Source of the DNA: CAZAQV01 sp964487255
Lineage (GTDB): Bacteria > Myxococcota_A > Polyangia > Polyangiales > CAZAQV01
Reading direction: 5' to 3'
Length of the DNA stretch: 64,000 nucleotides
NCBI GenBank assembly: GCA_964487255.1
Contig: CAZAQV010000032.1
Span: 1 to 64,000 of the forward strand
Of this stretch, positions 17,427 through 26,346 are shown in pieces. The position numbers and the translations under genes are program-made. Numbering within the stretch: the stretch's first letter is position 1; every line of letters begins with the position of its first letter. The notes beneath the pieces are model-generated. The model had not been told where the DNA came from. It searched no databases and worked only from the letters and a program-made list of their open reading frames with translations.

Positions 17427-20400
17427 GTGTCTCGGATCTGTAACGAATGCGGCGCACTTCTCTACGAAGACAACCGTTTTTGTCCGAGCTGCGGTGCCGA
17501 GGTGCCCACGCCGTCACAAGCACCCAAGGACCCACTCCTCGGTCGCACGGTCGGCGACGCCTACGTGCTGTCAGAACTGATTGGCATCGGAGGCATGGGC
17601 CGCGTTTACCGCGCCGATCAGCGGGCTCTGGGGCGTAGCGTCGCGGTAAAGCTCATCCACCCACACTTGCTCGGAGACGACCGGACGGTCGCCCGCTTTT
17701 ATACCGAGGCGCGGGCGTCGAGTCGCCTCAATCACCCCAACAGCGTCAGCATCATCGACTTTGGCCGCGAAGAAGACGGCACGCTCTACTTGGTCATGGA
17801 GTACCTCGAAGGGCATGACCTTGCGATGATGATGCAAGAGCCGCTTTCGATGCCGCTCGAGCAAATCTGCGAAATCGTCAATGGTATTCTGGGCGCGCTC
17901 GGTGAAGCGCACGCTCACAAGGTTGTTCACCGCGACCTCAAACCTGAGAACATCATTCTCAAGCAGTCGCACTCGGGGCGAGAACTCGTCAAAGTGGTCG
18001 ATTTTGGGTTGGCGACAATCACCGAGAAGAAGGACACGTCCATCACGGCGCCCGGCCTCGTTTGCGGAACACCGGACTACATGGCACCTGAGCAAGGCCA
18101 AGGGTTGGAAATCGACGGACGGAGCGATCTGTACGCAGTCGGCGTATTGCTCTACGAACTCATCGTCGGAGAAGTCCCCTTCGACGGCGAAACGCCGACC
18201 CAGGTCATCTTACAGCACATCAGTGCGCCCATTCCAGACCCGCGAAAGACCGCACCAACCCGTGGACTCAACGACAAGCTGGCGGAGGTCGTTATTCGGG
18301 CGCTGCAGAAAAAGCCCGAAGAACGCTTTCAGAATGCCGAAGAAATGCGGACGGCGCTCGAAGAGGCCGTCGAGGACCTGCGCCGACGCACTGGAGATCG
18401 CATCACCTGCCCGCACTGCGGCATGAAAAACGACACCGAGATGCGCTTTTGTGGGGGATGCGGAAGCCAGCTTCCGCGACGGAGCACCAGCTCTTCACCG
18501 CCCGTTCCGCGTCGACAGTCTCACTTTCCTGCAGCTTCCGACGCGGTTCGCCCGCTTGTCGGACGGACCAAAGAACTCACGCAAATCGAAGCTGTACGTG
18601 CAGACAAAGACAGCGGCATGCGCTGGCTCAACCTTCACGGAGATAGCGGCATCGGCAAGACGCGCATCCTGCGCGAGGTTTTCATGCGCTCAAGCGCAGC
18701 GCGCGACATTTCAATATGGGGTGCGCCTCACGCCTCTCGCGCACCGGTTGCCTACCGTTGTGTGCTCAACGTGGTGCTGGCTATCCTTGAGCTGGACCAG
18801 GACGAGCTTGCAACGCAACTGGCGTCCAACGATCTCACCCAAAACGGTCTTGAACGCTCTGGGTTCTTCGAAATGCTTGAAGCACGCGGTCTGCCCGGGC
18901 GCCCAGGACAAAGCCGCGCGATGGCTGTTGCCGCGGCTTTCGCGTGTGCGCTGCGTCGCGCCGTGACCGATGCGGGCGGTGACACCGCGTTCCTCATCGT
19001 AGCCGATGACCTCGACAACTGGGATCCACTATCGCTGGAGGTGTTACGCGAGGTTCGGGGCATCGACCGTGAACTGCCCGTGTTCCTGCTAAGCAGCTCA
19101 TCACAAAGTCAGTATGGCGCCATCAATCTAGAAATTACCGGGCTCGACCACAAAGACGCCGAGCTCTTTCTGGCGGGTTGCGCCATTGCGTCCGTCGATG
19201 AGCCGCTACGTCTACCGGACGAGGGCCGACGCTTCTGGAACCCGCTACACCTTGAGCAGTTGCACGCCTTAGGAGACCCCACGGCGGCTCACACGATCGC
19301 GGATGCCGTGATGCAACGAATCGACCGCTTGGGCGCAGAAGCACGTCGCACTTTGCAGGCGATTTGCGTACTCGGCGACCGCACGAGCGCGAGTGACGTG
19401 GACAAGCTTACGGCCGCAGAGGGCTCAACCCTCGACGAGCGGCGCGAACTTCTTGAGTACACCATCGACAGACTGGAAAAACATCAGTTCATCCGGAGGG
19501 AAAACTCCGAAGTCGTCGTCGCCCACCCTTTCTTGCGGGACTTGGTGGTGGCTTCCATCCCCGCGGAAGCAAAGCGTTCACTCCACCAACGCGCCCTTGA
19601 AATCACGACCGCAGCCGGCGCTCCGGCCAGCGTTCGTGCGATCCACGCTGCACTCGGCGCCGAAAGCACGACAGCCCTTGTGTTGCTTGAGCGCGCGGGG
19701 GATGTGGCCACCCAATCTGGCGATACCAAGACCGCAGCCCATGCCTACCGAACGGGTTTAGAGCTCGGCCGCAAGGCGACGCTTGAAACAGGCGACCCCA
19801 TGCTCGAGCACTCGATGATTCAGTTTTCGCGCAAACTTGGCGAAGCCACGCTTGCGCAAGGCGATGCGACGACTGCCGACGGGGTGCTTCGTGAGGCGCT
19901 GGATCTGGCAGGACCCAACAGCGAAGAGCGTCACCGAATGTGGCTCATTCTCATGCGCATCGCGTTGGCCCGCGGCAAGCTCGCCGAAGCGCGAAGACTC
20001 GCCGAGCAATTGCAGTCGCTTTCGTCGCTCAAGCCGCTGCTTAAGGCAGAGCTGTGCGAACTACTTGGGCTGTTACTCACCGCGGAGAACAAAGGCGACA
20101 AGAGCTTGTCCTGGTTTCGCGAAGCCGCGCACTTGCGGGCGGAATACGACAAAGACCCAGCGCGACAAGTTCGCACCCTGCTCTTGTTGGCACGCTCACA
20201 ACTGACACACGGCGACCAGGAGCACCTGGACTTAACGCTTGAGCAAGCCCGCTCACTCGCTAAAGAGTCCGGTTCACTTACGCTACTAGCCGATATCGAA
20301 GGCATCGAAGGTGAGCTCGCGAAAGCCGCGCGACGCGCGCAGCAAGCGCGGGACCACTGGGCACAGGCCGTGCAGTACGCCACAGACGCAGGTAACGTCG

Positions 20401-20453
20401 AGGCAGCGCGACGCTGGGAAAAGATGCTGCGCTCCACACAAACGCGTGCTTAA
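17427..20453 (+). CDS. Ser/Thr kinase with zinc ribbons, AAA ATPase and helical repeats
   Basis: About 1008 residues from GTG 17427. Order: zinc ribbon (C5/C8/C19/C22); Hanks-type kinase (~46-315) with GIGGMGRVYRA glycine loop, VAVKLI Lys75, HRDLKPEN Asp170, DFGLA Asp192 and MAPEQ; a second zinc ribbon (CPHCG, CGGCG); then a PknK/MalT-like STAND or AAA part with Walker A GDSGIGKT (~405) and LIVADDLDNWD; and a C-terminal TPR-like helical half (~650-1000, LLERAGDVATQSGDTKTAAHAY). Catalytic residues appear intact, so an active kinase is expected. Such proteins couple phosphorylation to ligand or partner sensing in myxobacteria. The GTG is chosen because the ribbon starts there and the upstream reading overlaps the divergent gene. 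Confidence 0.88.
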   Translation: MSRICNECGALLYEDNRFCPSCGAEVPTPSQAPKDPLLGRTVGDAYVLSELIGIGGMGRVYRADQRALGRSVAVKLIHPHLLGDDRTVARFYTEARASSRLNHPNSVSIIDFGREEDGTLYLVMEYLEGHDLAMMMQEPLSMPLEQICEIVNGILGALGEAHAHKVVHRDLKPENIILKQSHSGRELVKVVDFGLATITEKKDTSITAPGLVCGTPDYMAPEQGQGLEIDGRSDLYAVGVLLYELIVGEVPFDGETPTQVILQHISAPIPDPRKTAPTRGLNDKLAEVVIRALQKKPEERFQNAEEMRTALEEAVEDLRRRTGDRITCPHCGMKNDTEMRFCGGCGSQLPRRSTSSSPPVPRRQSHFPAASDAVRPLVGRTKELTQIEAVRADKDSGMRWLNLHGDSGIGKTRILREVFMRSSAARDISIWGAPHASRAPVAYRCVLNVVLAILELDQDELATQLASNDLTQNGLERSGFFEMLEARGLPGRPGQSRAMAVAAAFACALRRAVTDAGGDTAFLIVADDLDNWDPLSLEVLREVRGIDRELPVFLLSSSSQSQYGAINLEITGLDHKDAELFLAGCAIASVDEPLRLPDEGRRFWNPLHLEQLHALGDPTAAHTIADAVMQRIDRLGAEARRTLQAICVLGDRTSASDVDKLTAAEGSTLDERRELLEYTIDRLEKHQFIRRENSEVVVAHPFLRDLVVASIPAEAKRSLHQRALEITTAAGAPASVRAIHAALGAESTTALVLLERAGDVATQSGDTKTAAHAYRTGLELGRKATLETGDPMLEHSMIQFSRKLGEATLAQGDATTADGVLREALDLAGPNSEERHRMWLILMRIALARGKLAEARRLAEQLQSLSSLKPLLKAELCELLGLLLTAENKGDKSLSWFREAAHLRAEYDKDPARQVRTLLLLARSQLTHGDQEHLDLTLEQARSLAKESGSLTLLADIEGIEGELAKAARRAQQARDHWAQAVQYATDAGNVEAARRWEKMLRSTQTRA

Positions 20454-20481
20454 AACGAAGAAGGCGTCCCATCTGGGACGC
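20454..20481 (-). terminator. Terminator of rpsT
   Basis: An 8-bp stem GGCGTCCC/GGGACGCC (20462-20481, loop ATCT) is followed on the minus strand by a T-rich stretch (20461-20452). It lies 28 bp after the rpsT stop and next to the kinase stop on the other strand. Confidence 0.85.
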
Positions 20482-20508
20482 CCTCTGAACAAGACAGTGC
20501 GCTTGAAA

Positions 20509-20772
20509 CTACGACAGCGCAGCGACTTGGCTCGCAAGACGCGAGATGTAACGGGAACCCGTCTTGCGGTGAAAGATGCCTTTGGAGACAGCCATATCAA
20601 TGCGCCGAGTTGCAGCTTGAACGGCCTCTGCGGCTTTGACCTTGTCGCCCTCTTCGATCGCTTGACGGGCCTGCTTGACCTCGCCGCGGACGGTCGAACG
20701 AAGGTGCTTGTTGCGCTCCGTGCGCTTGGCGGTCTGACGAATGCGTTTCTTTGAAGATGCGTGATTGGCCAC
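20509..20772 (-). CDS. rpsT: 30S ribosomal protein S20
   Basis: An 87-residue S20 starting at GTG 20772 (VANHASSKKRIRQTAKRTER). The basic helices, RGEVKQARQAIEEGDKVKAA, the DMAVSKGIFHRKTGSRYISR segment and C-terminal SRLASQVAALS match the family in sequence and length. An AGGAG lies five bases before the GTG, which decides the start; a longer in-frame reading upstream runs through the promoter and is rejected. It binds 16S rRNA early in 30S assembly. Single-gene unit with its own promoter and terminator. Confidence 0.95.
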   Translation of the reverse strand: MANHASSKKRIRQTAKRTERNKHLRSTVRGEVKQARQAIEEGDKVKAAEAVQAATRRIDMAVSKGIFHRKTGSRYISRLASQVAALS

Positions 20773-20812
20773 AGGTGCTCCTACATGTTCCCGGCCCGTG
20801 CCGGGGCCGAGG

Positions 20813-20840
20813 GTTGTACCATCTTGTTGGCCACGGTCAA
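20813..20840 (-). promoter_or_regulatory. Sigma-70-type promoter of rpsT
   Basis: On the minus strand TTGACC (20840-20835) and TACAAC (20818-20813) are separated by 16 bp, close to the -35/-10 consensus. The expected start near 20806 would place a GC-rich hairpin (CGGCCC/GGGCCG, 20808-20792) at the 5' end of the leader, before the AGGAG ribosome site. Confidence 0.6.
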
Positions 20841-20932
20841 ACCAGCGTTTGTCAGCCGGCAAGAAAAAAGAACTTTCCTTGTGGTTTTAGCTGTTTATGA
20901 GGCGAAGTGGGTGGCTCAGACGCGCGCTTTGT

Positions 20933-21949
20933 CTAACGCATGCGCTTGAGGAGCGCGTCCACAAAGCCCTGGGTGTTGAGATGGCCACCCAGATCACGCG
21001 TTTTTTCACCTGCGCGAAGGGCCCCGTTGTAGGCGTGTTTGATCTTGTCGCCAGCCTCGCGACAAGCACTGTCCTCGCGCGTCTCGGCAAGATGGTTGAG
21101 CATCATGACGCCGCTCATGATGAGCGCCAGAGGGTTGGCCACACCCTGACCGGCGATGTCCGGTGCCGAGCCGTGCACGGCTTCGAACGTCGCGATGTCT
21201 TTACCGATGTTGCTGCCGGGTACAACGCCGAGACCACCGACGAGGCCCGCACACAGGTCGCTCACGACGTCGCCGTACAGGTTTTCCATCACCAGAACGT
21301 CGAAGCGCGACGGGTCTTGAACGAGGCGCATACAGCCTGCGTCGATAATGTGTTCGTCGTATTCGATGTCGGGGTAGCGCTCGGCGATTTTTTTTCCGCA
21401 ACGAAGAAACAAGCCATCGCTCATTTTCATGATGTTGGCTTTGTGGAACGCCGAGACGTGCTTGCGGCCCCGCTCCCGCGCGTAGTGGAAGGCAAAATCG
21501 ATGATGCGCATGCACGCCGCCTCGGTCGCAACTTTGATCGACGTGATGACACCCTTGGTAATTTCGTTTTCGATGCCGCTGTAAAGCCCCTCGGTGTTCT
21601 CGCGAATTACCACAAGGTCCACGTTCTCAAAGCGGGTCGGAACGCCAGCGAGGCTGCGCACGGGCCGAACCGCACCGTACAGATCGAGTTCTTTTCGCAG
21701 TGCGACGTTGACGGAGCTGAAACCCTGGCCCACCGGGGTTGCGCACGGCCCCTTGAGGGCCACACCGGCGGCGCGAACCGCGTCGACCGTAGACGCAGGA
21801 AGTGGTTCGCCAACCTGTTCGAGCGCGCTTACGCCCATGGGGCGCTTGTCCCACTCGATCGGAGCCCCGGCCGCGTCGATCACACGCTGCGCAGCAGACG
21901 CCACTTCCGGACCAATCCCGTCGCCCTCGATCAAGACCACCTTATGCAT
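20933..21949 (-). CDS. NAD-type isocitrate dehydrogenase (isocitrate/isopropylmalate family)
   Basis: A 338-residue beta-decarboxylating dehydrogenase. Seen: EGDGIGPEVASAAQ at the N-terminus, the substrate-site segment VVIRENTEGLYSGIEN, FHKANIMKMSDGLF, the metal-binding ENLYGDVVSDLCAG with its aspartates, and the cofactor loop EAVHGSAPDIAGQGVANP. The EAVHGSAPDIAG loop and the length fit NAD-linked isocitrate dehydrogenases of the short type, converting isocitrate to 2-oxoglutarate; 3-isopropylmalate or homoisocitrate dehydrogenase cannot be excluded. No leucine-biosynthesis genes lie nearby. Upstream is the tandem-repeat region with the assembly gap. Confidence 0.88.
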   Translation of the reverse strand: MHKVVLIEGDGIGPEVASAAQRVIDAAGAPIEWDKRPMGVSALEQVGEPLPASTVDAVRAAGVALKGPCATPVGQGFSSVNVALRKELDLYGAVRPVRSLAGVPTRFENVDLVVIRENTEGLYSGIENEITKGVITSIKVATEAACMRIIDFAFHYARERGRKHVSAFHKANIMKMSDGLFLRCGKKIAERYPDIEYDEHIIDAGCMRLVQDPSRFDVLVMENLYGDVVSDLCAGLVGGLGVVPGSNIGKDIATFEAVHGSAPDIAGQGVANPLALIMSGVMMLNHLAETREDSACREAGDKIKHAYNGALRAGEKTRDLGGHLNTQGFVDALLKRMR

Positions 21950-21992
21950 CCGTACTTCTTCACATTTTCGGAACTCGAATTCAACAGTCTTT

Positions 21993-22262
21993 ACTTATGG
22001 CTCTTCGCTAGGCTTTGCTCNNNNNNNNNNNNNNNNNNNNNNNNNNNNNNNNNNNNNNNNNNNNNNNNNNNNNNNNNNNNNNNNNNNNNNNNNNNNNNNN
22101 NNNNNNNNNNNNNNNNNNNNCGAACCAGGGATTTGCGCTTAGCAAATCCGCTTCTCACAAAGACCGCTCATCGCTCTCCTCCCATGGCTCTTCGCTAGGC
22201 TTTGCTCCGAACCAGGGATTTGCGCTTAGCAAATCCGCTTCTCACAAAGACCGCTCATCGCT
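21993..22262. repeat. 87-nt palindrome-containing tandem repeat with assembly gap
   Basis: A 55-nt block is identical at 22121-22175 and 22208-22262. The flank ATGGCTCTTCGCTAGGCTTT plus GCTC is identical at 21997-22020 and 22184-22207, giving an 87-nt period. Each unit has an 8-bp palindrome (22129-22136 with 22142-22149, loop GCTTA). The N run lies exactly in phase between units, so the true array may hold more copies. It occupies the divergent spacer between the isocitrate dehydrogenase and kbl genes; no gene is seen in the stretch 21950-22273. Confidence 0.85.
22021..22120. other. Scaffold gap (100 N)
   Basis: Exactly one hundred undetermined bases, a conventional placeholder length. The real distance is unknown and may be zero or several repeat units. 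Confidence 0.99.
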
Positions 22263-22273
22263 AAGGTACCCGC

Positions 22274-23464
22274 GTGGATACGGAATTTCTGCAACAACTC
22301 CATTCGCAAACCGAAGCGCTCAAAGAGGAAGGCTTGTTCAAGGCGGAACGAACGATCACCTCACCCCAATCGGCGGCTATTTCCGTCAAGGGAGGCGAAC
22401 AGGTCATTAACTTCTGCGCGAACAACTACCTAGGCCTGGCCAACCACCCGGCGTTGGTTCAGGCCGCAAAAGATGCTCTCGATCGGCGCGGTTACGGGAT
22501 GGCGTCAGTGCGTTTCATCTGCGGCACCCAGGACGTCCACCGCGAGCTTGAGTGTCGCATCTCAGGCTTTTTAAAGACCGAGGACACAATCCTTTACTCC
22601 TCGTGCTTCGATGCCAACGGCGGTTTGTTCGAGACCCTACTCGGCCCCGAAGATGCGGTCATCAGTGATGCGCTTAACCACGCCTCGATCATTGATGGCA
22701 TCCGTCTCTGCAAGGCCAAGCGCTTTCGCTACGCCAATCGCGATATGGGCGACCTGCGCGCCAAGCTTGAGGAAGCCAAGGATTGCAAGACCAAGCTCAT
22801 TGCAACCGATGGTGTGTTTTCGATGGACGGCTACCTGGCGAAGCTCGATGTCATCTGTGACTTGGCGGACGAGTACGGTGCACTCGTGATGGTCGATGAC
22901 TCACACGCCGTCGGTTTTGTGGGAGAGAACGGACGTGGGACGCATGAAGCCTGTGGCGTACTCGGACGCGTCGATATCATCACGGGCACGCTTGGCAAGG
23001 CCCTGGGCGGCGCATCGGGTGGTTACACATCGGGACGCAAAGAGATCGTGGGTTGGCTACGCCAACGTTCGCGCCCTTACCTGTTTTCGAACTCGCTCGC
23101 TCCGGTAATCGCCTCGACGTCTCTCAAAGTCTTGGACCTGCTTGAAAGCGGCGGCGAGCTCCGAGAGAAGCTTCGCGACAACAGCCAGCGCTTTCGAGAA
23201 AAGATGGGCGCTGCAGGCTTCAACTTGCTACCCGGCGACCATCCGATCATTCCCGTGATGCTCGGAGATGCGAAGGTCGCAAGTAACATGGCCGACCGCT
23301 TGCTCGAGCGTGGCATCTACGTGATCGGCTTTTCCTACCCCGTGGTTCCCAAAGGCGAGGCGCGCATCCGCACGCAGATGTCTGCGGCGCACGAACCGGA
23401 ACACATCGATCGCGCCGTCGAAGCGTTCACGGAAGTCGGCCGCGAGATGAAAGTCATTTCGTGA
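22274..23464 (+). CDS. kbl: Glycine C-acetyltransferase (2-amino-3-ketobutyrate CoA ligase)
   Basis: A 396-residue PLP enzyme of the alpha-oxoamine synthase family, cleaving 2-amino-3-oxobutyrate with CoA into glycine and acetyl-CoA. Seen: INFCANNYLGLANHP, GMASVRFICGTQDVHRELE, SCFDANGGLFETLLG, DDSHAVGFVGENGRG and the PLP-lysine loop TGTLGKALGGASGGYTSG. The start is GTG 22274. It is followed 31 bp later by tdh, which makes the substrate, so the pair is a threonine-to-glycine operon. Confidence 0.95.
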   Translation: MDTEFLQQLHSQTEALKEEGLFKAERTITSPQSAAISVKGGEQVINFCANNYLGLANHPALVQAAKDALDRRGYGMASVRFICGTQDVHRELECRISGFLKTEDTILYSSCFDANGGLFETLLGPEDAVISDALNHASIIDGIRLCKAKRFRYANRDMGDLRAKLEEAKDCKTKLIATDGVFSMDGYLAKLDVICDLADEYGALVMVDDSHAVGFVGENGRGTHEACGVLGRVDIITGTLGKALGGASGGYTSGRKEIVGWLRQRSRPYLFSNSLAPVIASTSLKVLDLLESGGELREKLRDNSQRFREKMGAAGFNLLPGDHPIIPVMLGDAKVASNMADRLLERGIYVIGFSYPVVPKGEARIRTQMSAAHEPEHIDRAVEAFTEVGREMKVIS

Positions 23465-23495
23465 TACGCAGACGTAACCAAATCGGGGGCCACAC

Positions 23496-24521
23496 ATGAA
23501 AGCCTTGGTGAAGAGTAGGCGCGAGGAGGGCATCTGGATGGAGGACATCCCGAAGCCCGAGATCGGTCCCAATGATGTCCTGATCAAGATCAAGAAGACA
23601 GCCATCTGCGGCACCGACATTCATATCTACAACTGGGACGAGTGGGCCCAAGAAACGATTCCCGTCCCGATGGCGGTCGGCCATGAGTTCGTCGGCGAGA
23701 TCGCTGAAATGGGTTCGCACGTCTACGGCTTCGAGATCGGCGACCGCGTCTCCGGGGAAGGCCATATCACCTGTGGCTACTGCCGAAACTGCCGCGCTGG
23801 GCGTCGGCATCTGTGCCGCAATACGGTCGGCGTGGGCGTAACCCGACAAGGCGCGTTCGCTGAATACCTTTTACTTCCGGCCTCGAACGCCTGGAAGATT
23901 CCCGATGAGATTCCCGACCACATCGCGGCCTTTATGGACCCCTACGGCAACGCCGTGCACACGGCGCTCTCGTTCGACCTCGTGGGTGAGGATGTGCTCA
24001 TTACCGGCGCCGGTCCCATCGGGTGCATGGCCGTCGCGATTTGCCAGCATGTTGGCGCACGTCACGTCGTCATCACTGACGTGAACCCGTACCGCCTCGA
24101 ACTTGCCAAAAAGATGGGAGCTTCGATCGCACTCGACGTCCGAAACGCAACGATTGCGGATGCACAAAAACAGCTCGGCATGCGAGAAGGTTTTGATGTC
24201 GGCCTTGAGATGAGCGGTGCGCCTGCAGCCTTCGGCGCGCTCCTGAAGAACATGAATCACGGCGGTCGCGTCGCCATCCTCGGCATCCCACCCTCGGACA
24301 TGGCCATCGACTGGAACGAAGTCATCTTCAAAGGCCTGATTCTCAAGGGCGTCTATGGACGTGAGATGTTCGAGACCTGGTACAAGATGATTAGCATGCT
24401 GCAAGGCGGCCTCGATATCTCCGCCGTGTTCACCCACGAGTTTCCGATCGATGCCTTCCAACAGGGTTTCGACATCATGCGCTCCGGTGAGTCGGGCAAA
24501 GTCGTACTCGACTGGGGGTAG
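23496..24521 (+). CDS. tdh: L-threonine 3-dehydrogenase
   Basis: A 341-residue zinc-dependent medium-chain dehydrogenase oxidising threonine to 2-amino-3-oxobutyrate with NAD. Catalytic zinc site: CGTDIHIYNWDEWAQ and GHEFVGEI; structural zinc: CGYCRNCRAGRRHLC; the nucleotide fold carries ITGAGPIGCMAVAICQHVGA. The MKALVK start and the length match E. coli Tdh. It is the second gene of the kbl-tdh unit. The product is unstable and is passed to Kbl. Confidence 0.96.
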   Translation: MKALVKSRREEGIWMEDIPKPEIGPNDVLIKIKKTAICGTDIHIYNWDEWAQETIPVPMAVGHEFVGEIAEMGSHVYGFEIGDRVSGEGHITCGYCRNCRAGRRHLCRNTVGVGVTRQGAFAEYLLLPASNAWKIPDEIPDHIAAFMDPYGNAVHTALSFDLVGEDVLITGAGPIGCMAVAICQHVGARHVVITDVNPYRLELAKKMGASIALDVRNATIADAQKQLGMREGFDVGLEMSGAPAAFGALLKNMNHGGRVAILGIPPSDMAIDWNEVIFKGLILKGVYGREMFETWYKMISMLQGGLDISAVFTHEFPIDAFQQGFDIMRSGESGKVVLDWG

Positions 24522-24585
24522 CGGCTCGACGAACCAGAATTTCCGAAATATTCGAGTTTTCGCCTTCTGCAGCTAGGATCCTCTC

Positions 24586-26196
24586 GTGCCCAGCGTCGAA
24601 GAAGCGAGCTCGCCGAACCCTCGGCCGGCAACAGGAGCGTCCACTTCGTCGCTCATCGGCGGCGCCTCGATCATCGGGGCGGGCATCCTATCGAGCCGCA
24701 TCCTCGGTCTCGCTCGTGAAATGGTGATCGCACGGACCTTTGACAAGTCCGTCACCGACCTATTCTTCGTCGCCTTTACGATTCCCAATGCGCTCCGGCA
24801 GGTCGTCGGCGAAGGCGCTGTATCAGGTGCGTTCGTCCCGGTCTTTACAGAGGTCGAGAACCGAGACGGAAAAGGTGCCTCGGCGTCGTTCGCGGCCGAC
24901 CTTTATGGCACGATGCTCGTTCTGCTTCTCGCGCTCTCGACCGCCGGCGTGTTGGCTGCACCGCTTTTGATGTGGGCATACGGTGATGGCTACGAGGGTT
25001 GGCGACGCGATCTTGGTCTCACGCTCACCCGACTCATCTTCCCCTATATTTTCTTTGCCGGGCTTGGCGCGGTCGCGATGGGTGCGCTCAACGCACGCCG
25101 ACGATTCGCTGCACCCGCCTTTGCTCCCGCGATGCTGAACGTCGCCGTGATTGGTGCTGCCCTACTGCTTCCCCCCACAATGCACGAACTGGGATTGCCG
25201 CCCGTCGCAGCATTATGCATCGGTGCTCTCTTCGGAGGGCTCTTGCAGCTCGCCTTCGTCGTACCCGCGCTGCGACGCGAGAGATTGCCGCTCCTGCCTC
25301 GTTTTCGGCGCAGCCCTGCGGTGGCAAAATGCTTTCGCCTCATGGTCCCGCTGCTCGCGGGCATGGGCGTATATCAGCTCAACATTATCCTCTCACGTCG
25401 CTTCGCCTCCGAACTTGAAGCGGGCTCACAAAGCTACCTATACTACGCGCAGCGACTGACCGACGTTCCACTCGCGGTCTTTTCGATCGCGATTGCATCG
25501 GCCGCGCTCCCCGCGCTCTCGTCGTTACGCGAGTCCGGCAAGCACAACGAAGTGACGGACACATTCTTGCGTTCGGCACGCCTGTCGCTGTTCGTCGCGC
25601 TACCCTCCGCAGCGGTCCTCCTGGTTCTTGCGCAACCCATCATCGCCATCTTTCTTGAAGGCGGACCTTTTGGTGCACTGGAGACACGCAAAACTGCGGC
25701 AGCCCTCATGCCTTACGCCTTCGCGATTGCGGCGGTCGCCGTCCTGCGCGTGGTATTGCCGGTTTTTCATGCCTACAACGACACCAAGACCCCAGTGGTA
25801 GCGAGTGCGGCCAACCTCGCGACGTTCGTGGTTGGGTCACGCATCTTGATGCCAACACTTGAGCATGTCGGCATCGCAGTTGCAGCAGCGGTAGCCTCCT
25901 TCGTTCAGCTCCTGTTGTTGCTCTGGCTGCTGCGCCGCAAACTTCCACACTTGCGGCTGGCACCCTTGCTACCATTTCTGCTGCGAGCGATTCTGGTCCT
26001 GCTTCCCACCGTCTCCATACTCTGGCTGGGTCGGTACGGAGCAAATGCACTCAACGCGCCAACGATCGAAGTTGCTGTGGTCGCCGGAACGTGCATTTGC
26101 GCAGCCGCCACTTACCTGTTACTCGCCCGTGTGCTGGGTCTCGAAGAAAGCGCACACGTTCTGGGAATCATTTCTCGAATGCGCCTCAAAAAGTAG
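24586..26196 (+). CDS. murJ: Lipid II flippase MurJ
   Basis: A 536-residue MOP-superfamily flippase with about 14 membrane helices that moves lipid II across the inner membrane for peptidoglycan synthesis. Seen: ASIIGAGILSSRILGLAREM, DLFFVAFTIPNALRQVVGEG and AVSGAFVPVFTEVE, which carry conserved charged residues of the MurJ cavity, and LTDVPLAVFSIAIASAALP. The GTG start at 24586 follows the kbl-tdh pair by 64 bp. The C-terminus ends MRLKK with no added domain. Confidence 0.93.
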   Translation: MPSVEEASSPNPRPATGASTSSLIGGASIIGAGILSSRILGLAREMVIARTFDKSVTDLFFVAFTIPNALRQVVGEGAVSGAFVPVFTEVENRDGKGASASFAADLYGTMLVLLLALSTAGVLAAPLLMWAYGDGYEGWRRDLGLTLTRLIFPYIFFAGLGAVAMGALNARRRFAAPAFAPAMLNVAVIGAALLLPPTMHELGLPPVAALCIGALFGGLLQLAFVVPALRRERLPLLPRFRRSPAVAKCFRLMVPLLAGMGVYQLNIILSRRFASELEAGSQSYLYYAQRLTDVPLAVFSIAIASAALPALSSLRESGKHNEVTDTFLRSARLSLFVALPSAAVLLVLAQPIIAIFLEGGPFGALETRKTAAALMPYAFAIAAVAVLRVVLPVFHAYNDTKTPVVASAANLATFVVGSRILMPTLEHVGIAVAAAVASFVQLLLLLWLLRRKLPHLRLAPLLPFLLRAILVLLPTVSILWLGRYGANALNAPTIEVAVVAGTCICAAATYLLLARVLGLEESAHVLGIISRMRLKK

Positions 26197-26346
26197 AGAA
26201 CCTTCGGGCCACGGCGGCGTCAGTAGCGTATACGGAGACTCCGAGACGCATGTTCGAGCAAAGGCTCACGATCCGCGCACGCCCGTGAACGAGCGATCTT
26301 CGCAACGCTCAGCCGATTTTCCAATCTTGCGCTATGCTGTGCGACC

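Noticed and set aside
20774..20862. Longer N-terminus for S20
   Set aside because: It would run through the promoter and leader hairpin; the family length and the AGGAG fit GTG 20772.
21388..21395. Run of eight A in the isocitrate dehydrogenase coding strand as a frameshift site
   Set aside because: It encodes K-K in a normal position, and there is no known reason for a shorter product.
22121..22262. CRISPR array
   Set aside because: Only two exact repeats with a near-repeat spacer are present, the repeat is 55 nt long, and no cas gene is nearby.
22015..22410. Frames running through the N gap and repeats
   Set aside because: They include undetermined bases and repeat DNA; kbl starts at 22274 in another frame.
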